NCBI GenBank assembly: GCA_039602395.1
Contig: JBCNJP010000013.1
Span: 19,807,068-19,871,067 of the forward strand
From: Deinandra increscens subsp. villosa
Lineage: Eukaryota > Streptophyta > Magnoliopsida > Asterales > Asteraceae
DNA length: 64,000 nt
Reading direction: 5' to 3'
Shown one piece after another: positions 10,096 through 20,266 of the stretch. Numbering within the stretch: position 1 is the stretch's first letter; the number at the start of each line of letters is the position of its first letter. A program made the position numbers and the translations under genes. The notes beneath the pieces are model-generated. The model did not search any database. It saw only the letters and a list, made by a program, of their open reading frames with translations, and was not told the DNA's origin.

Positions 10096-12690
10096 CCCCT
10101 TTTGCTGGTGGAGTTGGTGGCAGGATCAACAAGAAAGGTGTGGTAAAGGATGGCAGCTTGACGTTCTCCGATGTGCATTATGTGGAGGAATTGTCACATA
10201 GTCTGCTCAGTGTTTCACAGATTTGTGATCGAGAATATTCTGTGTTGTTCAATAGCAAGGAATGTATCATTCTCAAACCTGGAGTCAAGATTCCTAAGGA
10301 GTGTATCTTAATGCGTACACCAAGGCGAGGAAATTCTTATCTTCTCAACATGGGTAATCCTCCGCCTTCTGATGTGGCCTGTCTTATTTCAAAGCAAAAT
10401 GAAAATCTGGCATTGTTATGGCATCGTCTTCTGGGACATGCCAACATGAAGAATCTGACCAAGCTGGCAAGATTGCCAATTTTCTTTTGGGCCGAAGCAG
10501 TCAACACTGCTTGTTATGTACAAAATCGGGTACTTTTGAACAAGCGGCATGAGAAGACGCCTTATGAGATTATTTATGAAGAAAAACCAAGGGTGAGGTA
10601 CTTCAAGACTTTCGGGTGTCCTTGCACAGTTCTAATTCAGTCTGATGTGGGGAAATTCGAAGCAAAGGCTGATGAATGCTACTTTGTTGGGTATTCTGCA
10701 AATAGTGCTTATCGAGTCTACAACAAAACCACCAAAGTGATAATTGAGGCATTCAATGTTGACTGGTTGGAAGACAGTCCGACTGATGCTGGAACAGGGC
10801 CAGACTGGATCTTTGATTATGGGTCATTGTTTGAAGGTTTCAACTTCTCAAATATGTTTCCTAGTCTGGGAGAAGAAGAAGACATCATTGCTCCAGCTCC
10901 TGAAGTAAGGCCATCTATGGAAAATGTTAGAGACAATGTATCAGCAGCAACTCCTAAGGATGATAATGTGGATGTTCCAGAATCTTCAGGAACTCATAAT
11001 GATCAGAAGGAGTCAGAAACCCAAGGTATGAATGATGATGTTAATGATACTAACCTGCCTGTTTCTGTTTCAGTACCAGATGTACAAACCACAAGAATCA
11101 ACAGAGATCATCCTCTCAGCAATGTGGTAGGACCAGTGTCAGCAGGTGTCACTACTAGAAGTCGCGTGGGTGACATCAACTTCTGCATGTACACATGTTT
11201 TATCTCTCAGATAGAGCCACCAAATGTGATGGTAGCACTTAAAGATCCAAGTTGGATGGAGGCTATGCACAATGAACTGAATCGAATTCTCAAAATTGGG
11301 AGTGTGGCATCTAGTGAAAAGACCAGAGGATAAGAAGGTCATACCCATAAGATGGTTGTACAAGAACAAGAAAGATGATACGGGTGTGATTGTGAGAAAC
11401 AAAGCAAGGTTGATTGTTCAAGGTCACAGACAGGTTTACGGGATTGATTATGATGAGGTGTATGCACCAGTGGCCAGATTGGAAGCTATTCGAATATTCC
11501 TTGCTATAGCAACATATCTCAACTTCACTGTGCATCAGATGGATGTGAAGACAGCTTTTCTCTATGCTGACATGAATGAAGAGATCTATGTGGCTCAACC
11601 ACCGGGGTTTGTGGATGAGGAACACCCAGATCACGTGTATCTTCTGGATAAAGCCATATACGGTTCGCATCAAGCTCCACGCACGTGGTATGAAACTCTA
11701 TCAAAGCATTTGGTGGAAAATGGCTATACAAGGGGAGTGGTTGATCAAACCTTGTTCAGAAAGAAGGTAAAAGATGATATCATTATGGTGCAACTTTATG
11801 TGGATGACATCATCTACGGTTCAACAAATGAAAATTTATGCACCGAGTTTGAGGATATCATGAGAAAGAAATTTGAGATGAGCGATCAAGGGGAGATGAA
11901 CTTTTTCCTGGCATTACAAGTGAAACAAGATGAATCTGGGTTTCTCATTCATCAAGCAAAATATGTGAATGAGATTCTGGAAAAGTACAAGATGCAGGAC
12001 TCCAAGCCCATCTCCACTCCCATGGCATCCAGACCACTACTGACAGCAGATGCAGATGGAGAATCATTGAGTGAATTCATGTATCGTTCAATGATCGGTT
12101 CACTCATGTATTTGACAGCAAGCAGGCCCGATATCATGCATGCAGTGTGTGTGTGTGTGTGCACGTTACCAGGCTAATCCTAAACTCTCTCATTTAGCTG
12201 CTGTTAAACGTATTTTTAGGTATCTGAAGGGCAGGCCTCGGCTTGGACTTTGGTATCCTAAGAATACTGATTTTCAATTGTTTGCATTTACTGATAGTGA
12301 TTATGGAGGTAGTGATCTTGAAGGAAATCTACAACTGGTGGGTGTCAGTATTTGGGAGACAGACTCATCTCATGGCAGAGCAAGAAGCAGCATACCGTTT
12401 CCAAGTCAACTGCCGAAGCTGAATATGTGGCTGCATTAGCTGGATACTCCAATTTTTTGTGTTAATGCTGCTGCTCTGCAAATTGTCAAGAATCCTGTTC
12501 AACATTCCAAAACAAAGCACATAGATATCAAGGTACATTTCATTCGTGATTGCTATGATAGGAAGTTGATTCAGCTTGAAAAGGTAAACTCCGATCAAAA
12601 TGTCTCTGACCTTTTCACAAAACCCCTTCCTCGTCCAAACTTTGAAATGTGTGTTGAAGGCCTAAGGATGATTGCCTTCGAGGAATGATC
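10096..12690 (+). pseudogene. Copia pol remnant lacking the integrase core
   Basis: Homologous to 50935-54103 of the intact element. It holds the end of protease/GAG-pre-integrase, then jumps from LTKLA directly to LPIFFWAEA, removing about 0.5 kb with the DDE catalytic core but keeping frame. Integrase C-terminal sequence follows to about 11280. RT with YVDDIIYGS sits at about 11796-11823, and RNase H is badly damaged. Breaks include a frameshift near 11283, a GT expansion near 12147-12160 that shifts RT out of frame, and deletions after 12320. It lies head-to-head with the minus-strand tandem array. Confidence 0.85.
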
Positions 12691-13161
12691 TGATCATAAC
12701 TGTTTGTACATAGTTTTGCTTTTATGTTTGCTTACTTTTGGTTTAAGTTTCATTTTAAAAAAAATATTAAAAAAAATGTTTATGTTTCAAAAGCCTCATA
12801 AAAACAGGGGAAGAGATGTTATAGTTTCAGAAAATCTGAAAATCTGTTTGAGGTTTTTATGAAGTCTTTTGTGTTTGTCTTGAGTTGATAGGAAGTGATA
12901 TAAATGTCCAAGACAATTGGAGACTGACACGCGTAAAGCTGAAGTGAAAGATTGCTCAAAGAAGATATGTCGGTAAGCTCAACCCAAAACTATGATCATC
13001 AATGTAAGTGCAGTAAACTTAACTTCTATATATGTTTAGTTTCCCGTCCTAGTTTACATGGTTTAAAAAACTGAGTCCCAGCAAAAATGGGTTGAGAGTG
13101 GTATCTACCTAGTATTCACTCTCTCACACGCCATGTTCTGCTGTTATGACAACACCACAGA
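12691..13161 (+). other. 3' non-coding region after the pol remnant
   Basis: Corresponds to 54104-54570 downstream of the intact pol, including the polypurine-like CAGGGGAAGAGATG at about 12805 and the conserved TGGGTTGAGAGTGGTAT block near 13088. No coding features. Confidence 0.7.
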
Positions 13162-13457
13162 AAAAAATGTTTATGTTTCAAAAGCCTCATAAAAACAAGG
13201 GAAGAGATGTTATAGTTTCCGAAAATCTGAAAATCTGTTTGAGGTTTTTAGAGAAATACCAAGCCCTTGCCTCTGAGAGGTCTGTCCTGTATGACAATGC
13301 TAAGTTAGAAATTGCTGAGCTTAGGAAGCAGGTAGATGAACTTACACATCAGAACAATGAGTCGCAAGTAACATTAGATGTGAATCAAATGAGAAACAAA
13401 AGAATGCTTAAAGCTGGTAAGGCTCTGTCTAACTGCATAACCGATGTTAGATTTGGT
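13162..13457 (+). pseudogene. Rearranged copia fragment: duplicated 3' region fused to Gag coiled coil
   Basis: 13162-13250 is a second copy of 12771-12859 (AAAAAATGTTTATG to GAGGTTTTTA). At 13251 it joins Gag coiled-coil coding sequence (EKYQALASERSVLYDNA), homologous to the Gag at about 49120-49320. The open frame crosses the join by chance and then runs into the assembly gap. This is a recombination product. Confidence 0.65.
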
Positions 13458-13957
13458 NNNNNNNNNNNNNNNNNNNNNNNNNNNNNNNNNNNNNNNNNNN
13501 NNNNNNNNNNNNNNNNNNNNNNNNNNNNNNNNNNNNNNNNNNNNNNNNNNNNNNNNNNNNNNNNNNNNNNNNNNNNNNNNNNNNNNNNNNNNNNNNNNNN
13601 NNNNNNNNNNNNNNNNNNNNNNNNNNNNNNNNNNNNNNNNNNNNNNNNNNNNNNNNNNNNNNNNNNNNNNNNNNNNNNNNNNNNNNNNNNNNNNNNNNNN
13701 NNNNNNNNNNNNNNNNNNNNNNNNNNNNNNNNNNNNNNNNNNNNNNNNNNNNNNNNNNNNNNNNNNNNNNNNNNNNNNNNNNNNNNNNNNNNNNNNNNNN
13801 NNNNNNNNNNNNNNNNNNNNNNNNNNNNNNNNNNNNNNNNNNNNNNNNNNNNNNNNNNNNNNNNNNNNNNNNNNNNNNNNNNNNNNNNNNNNNNNNNNNN
13901 NNNNNNNNNNNNNNNNNNNNNNNNNNNNNNNNNNNNNNNNNNNNNNNNNNNNNNNNN
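13458..13957. other. Assembly gap, exactly 500 N
   Basis: A run of 500 N. The round length suggests a placeholder join. Flanks are copia on the left and unassigned/Helitron sequence on the right. Confidence 0.98.
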
Positions 13958-14236
13958 ATGTGAACTAAATGAATCTATAATGTCATCTAACTTTGATTAT
14001 TTGGTTTGATGGCATGCATAGGAAAAAGGGAAATTGTCATAATATAAAATATTGATTTCAATCAGATTATTATTTCATGTTTTGTATATTATAGCCTCGG
14101 GTATTGAATTATGTTTTACCAATTATTTATTCCATAAAATATTTAATTACTTTTTTTACGTTGTAGCCCCGGGTATTTACTGGGTCACTGGACGAACATG
14201 GCGATTATAATTATTTATAAAATATTACACTTTTGA
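13958..14236 (+). other. AT-rich sequence with a possible decayed Helitron end
   Basis: At about 14152-14195, TTTTTTTACGTTGTAGCCCC and the following GGGTATTTACTGGGTCACTGG resemble the Helitron 3' terminus at 15418-15461 but lack CTAG. Otherwise no gene is seen. Confidence 0.35.
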
Positions 14237-15338
14237 ATGATGAACGTATTGTGTACATACGGGTTAAGGAGAATTTGTTCATGGCTAAAATGTTTTGTTT
14301 ATGTATTATTCTTTTCAATTTTTTTTCCGAATTTAGTTTTATGTTATATTTCATTTCCCGTTCTACAAGGCGCTTCAAATCAAGATGTTGTCGATTCCTA
14401 CCTTACTTCATCTTACATTTGGAGAGAGTGCAAGGTTCTAAAGTTAACAAAAAACATGCGTCTTCTTCAAGGTAACAATCCATCAAAGATACAAGAAACA
14501 TGTGATTTTGCTCAATGGCTTTTGGATATTTGTGAGGGAAAATCCGGTGGAGATAATGATGGTGAGTCAGAAATAGTTATTCCTCCTGATCTTCTTATTC
14601 ATGATTCATCGGATCCGATTAATGATCTTATCGATTTGGTTTATCCATCGTTTCTGGACAACTTTGGTGAACAAGATTTTTGGTCTGAAAGAGTTATTCT
14701 CGCACCAACTAATGAGGTTGTCGATGATATCAACAGTCGTCTGCTTTCTTTGGTTCCCGGTGAAGAACTTGAGTATTTAAGCTCAGATTCTGTATGTCAA
14801 GATGAGATTGTAGGTGACGGTGTTGATCATAACTTATACTCACCAGACGTCCTGAATTGTTTACATATATCTAGCATTCTAAATCATCGTCTTGTGCTGA
14901 AAGTTGGTGTTCCTGTTGTGTTGCTTAGAAACATTGATCAGAGGAATGACTTATGTAATGGAACACGTCTTCAGATCGTATCTTTAAGGAAGCATGTTAT
15001 TTAAGCGGTGGTTATCTCCGGAAGCAATATCGAATTCAGTACTTTTATTCTTAGACTTTCATTGGTTCCAACAAATAAAAGAGTTGTTTTTCGGTTTAAG
15101 AGAAGACAGTTTTCGATCTCTGTTTATTTGCTATGACTATAAACAAAAGCCAATGTCAATCTCTTACGAGAGTTGGATTGTACTTGAAAGATCCCGTCTT
15201 CTCTCATGGTCAATTATATGTTGCTTATCAAGTGTGAAGAGCAAGAAGGGTTTGAAGATCTTGATTTTGGATGAAGACGGTCGTCCAACCAATGTAACAA
15301 GAAATATAGTGTATAAATCTATCTTCTCAAATTTGTAA
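14237..15338 (+). pseudogene. Helitron Rep/helicase, C-terminal PIF1-like helicase part, decayed
   Basis: In one frame, residues after about codon 45 read like the C-terminal half of Helitron PIF1-family helicase: LTKNMRL, RVILAPTNEVVDDIN, then VGVPVVLLRNIDQRNDLCNG. After a frame change near 15000 the last motifs appear in shifted frames. These include a SINKSQGQ-equivalent, FSHGQLYVA around 15190-15220 and KGLKILILDEDG at about 15246-15282. The Walker motifs and the Rep domain are absent to the left. The helicase would unwind DNA during rolling-circle transposition. Frameshifts make it non-functional. It sits 120 bp from a good Helitron 3' end, consistent with being the end of that element. 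Confidence 0.85.
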
Positions 15339-15433
15339 TTGTTATTGAATTTTTTTATTGTAATTGAATATTGTTTTACCGATAAGAATTTTTTTGGATA
15401 GTATATATATCTATATTTTTTTTACGTTTTAGA

Positions 15434-15461
15434 CCCGGTATTTACCCGGGTAAGTGGCTAG
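15434..15461 (+). mobile_element. Helitron 3' terminus
   Basis: ACCCGG, seven bases, CCGGGT forms a short stem-loop at about 15433-15451, followed a few bases later by CTAG at 15458-15461 and a T. Hairpin plus CTRR, inserted before T, is the diagnostic 3' end of Helitrons. The 5' TC end is not identified and may be beyond the gap. Confidence 0.75.
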
Positions 15462-16142
15462 TAGTAAATAAGTGAAGGAAAATTCCTTACTCTTTTCAAA
15501 AATATTACTTAAGCTATTAGAACTTTTTCTTCAACTAAAATGGACTATAAAAGGTTAATTAGTGTAGTAGTGACTGTTATCTATGATCTTGCTATCTAAA
15601 TATAAGAGTGATGTTATTGTAAGAAGTTTAGGTTTGATAAGAATGAATTATATCCATTAGATCTTCAATTAAATGAAGATTATGGTCCAAAATGTTAATG
15701 TGTAAGATTAGAGAGAAAAGCTAAAGAAAGAAAAAATGGAAGGGTATTTTTAACTTTTTATCAAATTCCTCCCATTTTTAAAACCTTCATAACTCTTAGA
15801 TACGCCATTATTTTTTTAAGGGTTATTGGATTTTAATAATCCAAGTTATTACCAATTGTCCAATATTAATCCCAATTTCAAAATTTCCCTACATTAATCC
15901 CAATTATTCAAGTGTTGGATTTCATTGGACCCCCGTGAAGTTTTCTTTAACTCAGTTAGTTGTTTGCTGATGTGACACTTTATGTGTTTTTTTTAACCAA
16001 ATTATTATAATTGAGGGACTAATCTTGTAACTTTATCACAATACAAAATTATAAATTAAAGAAATAAAATAAATCGGCGACCTTCTTAGTCACCATCTAC
16101 GACGCCCTTCCACCGGAAATAACTTCAACACACAAATCAATC

Positions 16143-16406
16143 TCATTCTCTCCAGGCAAACAACACCAAAGAAAACCCAAGCCCACAATCTTTAACCAGA
16201 GAACCCGACCAACTCATCACGGGTTGACCCGACCCCCACAATTTCTCAGCAAAAAGACAGGTTTGAAACAAGAACACCGCATTCCCCATCAATTTACCAA
16301 AAAACCAGCTGTAAACATCCCAATAAACTTCAACAGGCAACCCATCAACCAATATTGTATAATTCCCTCTGAACTTCCATTGAAGTCTCTTCACTTCAAC
16401 AGGCAA
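16143..16406 (-). pseudogene. Captured DUF868 gene fragment
   Basis: An 87-codon open piece contains KRLQWKFRGNYTILVDGLPV, then WDVYSWFFG, GNAVFLFQTC and GLGFSLVLFAW. These are consecutive conserved blocks of plant DUF868 proteins, a family of unknown function. The family proteins are about 300 aa, so only a central to C-terminal part was captured. The frame is open throughout the fragment. Methionine at the start is probably fortuitous. It lies inside the Pack-MULE on the same strand as the F-box-like piece. Confidence 0.75.
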
Positions 16407-16551
16407 CCCCTTTGATTTGAGTTACAAAAGATTCAAGATTTCATGAATGAAATAGGTATTAGGAATTTGTGGGTGATCTTATAGGCTCCCCTGTTCCTCC
16501 GACGAGTACTGACACAAACCGGAGCTGAACTTTTCCGCCCCTGCTCCTCCA

Positions 16552-16872
16552 TCAGCGTCGTATGTGTGTTGCAACAGTGTTATTTGGGTCCAACAAGTCG
16601 ATTCTGAAAGGCGAGCATCGAAACCAGTTGCTGGTGGTTTCTGTCACCTCGGTTTTTGTGAAAATTGGGTTGTTCCGGTAGTGGATATCGACGGCGGAGA
16701 TTAATTCGGTTGCCGGAGATGATGGTGATGATGATGTTGGAGTTTGAGGCGGTGGAGTGGTGGTGGTGGGGTCCGAGGAGGGTAGAGGGAAGGAGTGGGA
16801 GAAAAAAGAGCGGTGGCCGTTTGTGTCGTCGGATAAGGTGGAGATGATTTTGGGAGTTTTGGTGAGGGCCAT
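16552..16872 (-). pseudogene. Captured fragment of an At2g27310-like F-box gene
   Basis: A 106-codon open frame has GHRSFF near residue 19, a Pro/Ser/Thr linker, then ELISAVDIHYRNNPIF and NWFRCSPFRIDLLDP, and ends near HIRR. The order and spacing match the central region of plant F-box proteins of the At2g27310/At2g36090 type, as recalled from the family. The N-terminal F-box itself is missing, so it could not bind SKP1. The frame is open, and the upstream 23 codons may be non-homologous. Confidence 0.75.
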
Positions 16873-17279
16873 GTTGAGTGGCAGAGGGTGGACCAGAGGT
16901 GGTGGGTGGTGGGCGGCGGGTAAAAGAGGAGAGCTATTAGGGTTTTTTTAATGAAATTACAAATACAGGTCCCTTTAATTTAAAGAATTTATAGAACAGT
17001 CCCTCATTTTTACTAACTTGGTTAAAAATGACACATAAGATGCCACATCAGCAAACCACTAACGGAGTTAAGGAAACTTAATGTGGGTCCATGAAATCCG
17101 ACACCTTAATAATTGGGATTAATGTACGGAAATTTTGAATTTGGGATTAATATTGGCCAATTGGTAATAACTTGGATTATTAAAATCCAATAAACCTTTT
17201 TTTTTAAATTACACCATAAAAACGAGCATTATTTATCTTTATATCGCGTACAGTGTTGTTATATATAAAATAAAAAAAG

Positions 17280-17688
17280 AGTAAACTTCGTTTTTAATCC
17301 CCAACGTTTGCACATTTTAACAATTTTAGTCCCAACTTTTCGAAAATCCTAATTTAGTGTCTCACATTTTATTTTCTTTTTAATTTTGATTACAACGTTA
17401 ACAACCGTTTAAAGAGCCGTTAGACTGCTCTCACATGGTCCCCACATGAGGGGTATTTTTGTTATTTCCTTTTGTTTTAAAGTATGAGTTAAAACAAACG
17501 GAAATGACAAAAGTACACCTCATGTGGGGACCACATGAGATCAGTCTAACGACTCTTTAAACAATTGTTAACGTTGAGACCAATATGAAAAAAAACTGAA
17601 ATGTGAGACACAAAATTGGGATTTTTAAAAAGTTGGGACTAAAATTGTTAAAATGTGCAAAGGTTGGGGACTAAAAACGAAGTTTACT
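17280..17688. mobile_element. Full-length foldback MITE (409 bp)
   Basis: Almost the entire element is an inverted repeat. It begins AGTAAACTTCGTTTTTAATC and ends GACTAAAAACGAAGTTTACT. The arms contain CACATTTTAACAATTTTAGT and its complement, and the centre has CACATGAGGGGTATTTTTGT opposite ACAAAAGTACACCTCATGTG. It is flanked by A-rich tracts. It inserted just inside the left arm of the outer element. No coding sequence. Confidence 0.85.
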
Positions 17689-18252
17689 AAAAAAAATTAC
17701 TCTTTTGATTGTATCAAAATGTTCAGACCATTGTGTCATTGTGTCAAAATGTTCAGATCATTGTGTCATTGTGTCAAAAATGTTTTGATCATTGTGTCAT
17801 ATTGTATCAAAATTTTCAGATCATTGTGTTATATGGTGTCAAAAACCGAAAGAGCATTTAACTTTATATATAGCAACATTATATTTACTTTTGACACAAT
17901 GACACAATGAACTGAACATTTTGACACAATGACACAATGATCTGAACATTGTGTCAAAAATTGAAAGAGTATTTTTTTTAAAAAAAATTATATAGCAACA
18001 CTATACGCGTTTTAAAGATAAAAAAATGTTCGCTTTTATGGTATAATTATTTTAAAAAAATAATTTCGTATGTGAAAGTTATGAATGTTTAAAAAAAATG
18101 GGGGGAAGTAGGTAAAAAGTCAACAAAGATGACTAAGACTAAAAACACCTCTTTCCTTTTTTATTAGATTAAGATCCAATGGCTGAATTTCTTCTTATCC
18201 TTCTTACCTAAAACAAACTTCTCATTTGAATATTTCCCCTAAATATAAAGAG

Positions 18253-18257
<5 letters not shown>

Positions 18258-18310
<53 letters not shown>

Positions 18311-18318
18311 GTGTGTGA
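18258..18318. repeat. (AT)n then (GT)n microsatellites
   Basis: AT repeat to about 18294, then a GT repeat to 18318. Confidence 0.9.
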
Positions 18319-19040
18319 CAAAGAAACTAAGTGAAAAAAAATGTTGTAGCCGACGCCCTAATGGGAAAGAAAGAGTTAAGTCAATTTGAAGAAATCAAGG
18401 ATGACTGGGCCGACCAATTACACCAAAAATCTAATAGGTCTTCGGATAACCACTGCTGGAATACACAGAGAGAAGGGTTTCTGTAACGGTCGTCCGACAT
18501 TAGAATCGGTAACTCGAATAAGGAGTGTGTGTGATTATGGAGTTTCAGAGAGTGACAACAGAGATTAGCAGATGGCAGAAGAAGGATACTGATATGCTCG
18601 AAACGTACCTAAAAATAACTGATAATACCTAGACCTAGACACACCTAAATTTTACCTAAACTAGACCGAACCCTAAGGCAAGTGTACCTGTGGGATTATA
18701 GTAAAGCTTATGTAAGACTGGGAATATCGAACCCTAGAGACATTCTATAGACAAGACTCAACTTAGACCTAAGAAATGGAAATACTGAGTAATTTGGATT
18801 TGTGGATGTTCGAGATTGGTTTCAGGAATTAAATAACTAACTTAACTGACACTAACGTCCGACAGCAGAACAAACCTTAAGAAAACTATCAAATGAGAGA
18901 AGACACCACCTAGACCTGGAATCCCAATTAATACCTATGATCGAACCTGACTTTGACAATTCTGATGGATCCTAGTTCACCTTTTAAGTCCTTCCTAGTA
19001 TTTGTTTCTAATCCCCGAACATGAGTTCACCTTTTAGGTG
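18319..19040. other. Unassigned sequence
   Basis: Mixed-composition sequence with no recognisable gene, repeat or element end. The short ORF at 18386-18568 has no family resemblance. Confidence 0.4.
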
Positions 19041-19860
19041 CAAAAGTGGATGGGTCTCGTGCGTGCACACATACAGATAGTAAATGCTGAGACAGTCCAG
19101 AACATTTTTTCTTGTACAGGAGTTGTTACTGTTTTCTTTTACCACTTAAAATCTTCACTTGATACAAGCATTTGGGTCAAAGAAACCAAAAGAATTCAAT
19201 GAGGACGTGCAATTCATTTGACTATTTTTTTTCTTTTAATGTTTTGGCTGTTTCAAATTCACTTCCAGACTATAAATACATGCTCATATGTTTAGCAAAA
19301 AAAGGCCAAGCTTTCCTCAATATTCTCTCTAGAATTTCTAGTCATCTGTTATTTCGTTATTATTTGAAAAAGTAATTTTCGATGCTAGAGTCTTCCTCGT
19401 TCTAGAAATCCGAGCTTTGACTATTGTACCCTACGAAAAACTAGGTTCTCGTGCATGTGGAGACAGGAATTTTGATTTAGGGGACCCGAGTTTAGCCACC
19501 CTTCTATTTTATTTCATTTGTTCAACATCTTCATCTAAATTCTAGTAATTTTATTGTTGTCTTGTATTGTATTTCATTTGAGTTGTAATATTATTTGTAA
19601 ATTGCCGCATTAATCTCTTTATTATATTGTAAATAAAAATTAAAAGTGGTTTTATTTAAGTTTATTACACATGGACAAATGGTTTCCGATAATTTACAAG
19701 GCCTTCGGCCCATAACAGTAAATAAGTTTCAATCCGACAAAATTAACTGCAAAGAAATTAAAGATTAGTTTAAGTCCAATAAATTGATGATGCGTCTCTA
19801 ATTATATATCTTCTATGCCGTTAAATGCCCTTATTTGAGTTGTAATATTATGAGTTTTTT
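19041..19860 (+). repeat. Unclassified dispersed repeat R, copy 1
   Basis: Highly similar to 42058-42850, starting abruptly at CAAAAGTGGATGGGTCTCGT in both copies while the flanks differ. It contains ACTATAAATACATGCTC near 19272, a good TATA box, and an AT-rich 3' part. That organisation would suit an LTR or a promoter-bearing repeat, but no partner LTR, primer site or TIR is seen. No protein-coding potential. Confidence 0.6.
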
Positions 19861-20266
19861 GCCATTTTCGTCCATGTGGTTTAATACAAATTGTAACTTC
19901 AATTCAATAGTTTAGACTGGAGGGGTATTTTTGTCAATTCGTTTGGGGGACAAAAAAAATAATCACTAAAATACTAATGCACTAAAATAATACAACCATA
20001 AATACGTTTGCTTGCGATTGGAACGCAAATCTAAAACCCTTCGAAGAAACCCTTAGTCCATACCACTATTTTTGTCCATACTAAAATAATACATCTAAAA
20101 GCCTCAGATCATTCGAAGACCCATCTAAAATAATACAACCTTTGTCACAGAAACCCTTCGAAGACCAACCTAAAAGCCTCAGATCGATTGCAACCCAAAT
20201 CTCCAACAAAAGTATTGAACGATTGCTACCATCGTTTTAGAACACTGAGAGCGCGATTGCAACGCT
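19861..20266 (+). mobile_element. Left end of a MuDR-like element
   Basis: TTTTTTGCCATTTTCGTCCA followed by TGTGGTTT has the look of plant Mutator termini, and lies about 400 bp upstream of a MuDR transposase start. A matching right end was not found. The remainder is untranslated sequence. Confidence 0.5.

Larger units (their letters stand above)
15820..17196 (-). mobile_element. Pack-MULE carrying two host gene fragments
   Basis: Terminal inverted repeats of about 200 bp, roughly 88% alike by eye, run from GGGTTATTGG at 15820 and in reverse from GGTTTATTGG at 17196. T-rich sequence on both sides permits a 9-bp target duplication but cannot prove it. The interior holds fragments of two unrelated genes, both on the minus strand, at 16143-16406 and 16552-16872. 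Long TIRs with captured gene pieces and no transposase define a Pack-MULE. Confidence 0.75.
15605..18238. mobile_element. Outer Mutator-like foldback element
   Basis: A 9-bp direct duplication CTAAATATA flanks it at 15596-15604 and 18239-18247. Its left arm (15605-15819 plus 17197-17279) matches the reverse complement of the right arm (about 17985-18238). For example, the left ACACCATAAAAACGAGCATT corresponds to the right-arm reverse complement ATACCATAAAAGCGAACATT. The left arm is split by the element at 15820-17196 and is followed by another insertion at 17280-17688. The centre (17690-17980) holds short repeats of CATTGTGTCATTGTGTCA in both orientations. No transposase is visible, so it is non-autonomous. 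Confidence 0.7.

Noticed and set aside
13146..14009. Long open frames crossing N runs (also at 29280-30435 and 44774-45654)
   Set aside because: The apparent length comes from unknown bases; coding content exists only in the flanks.
19041..19860. Integrated pararetrovirus promoter
   Set aside because: TATA and leader-like layout only; no viral coding sequence or primer site next to either copy.
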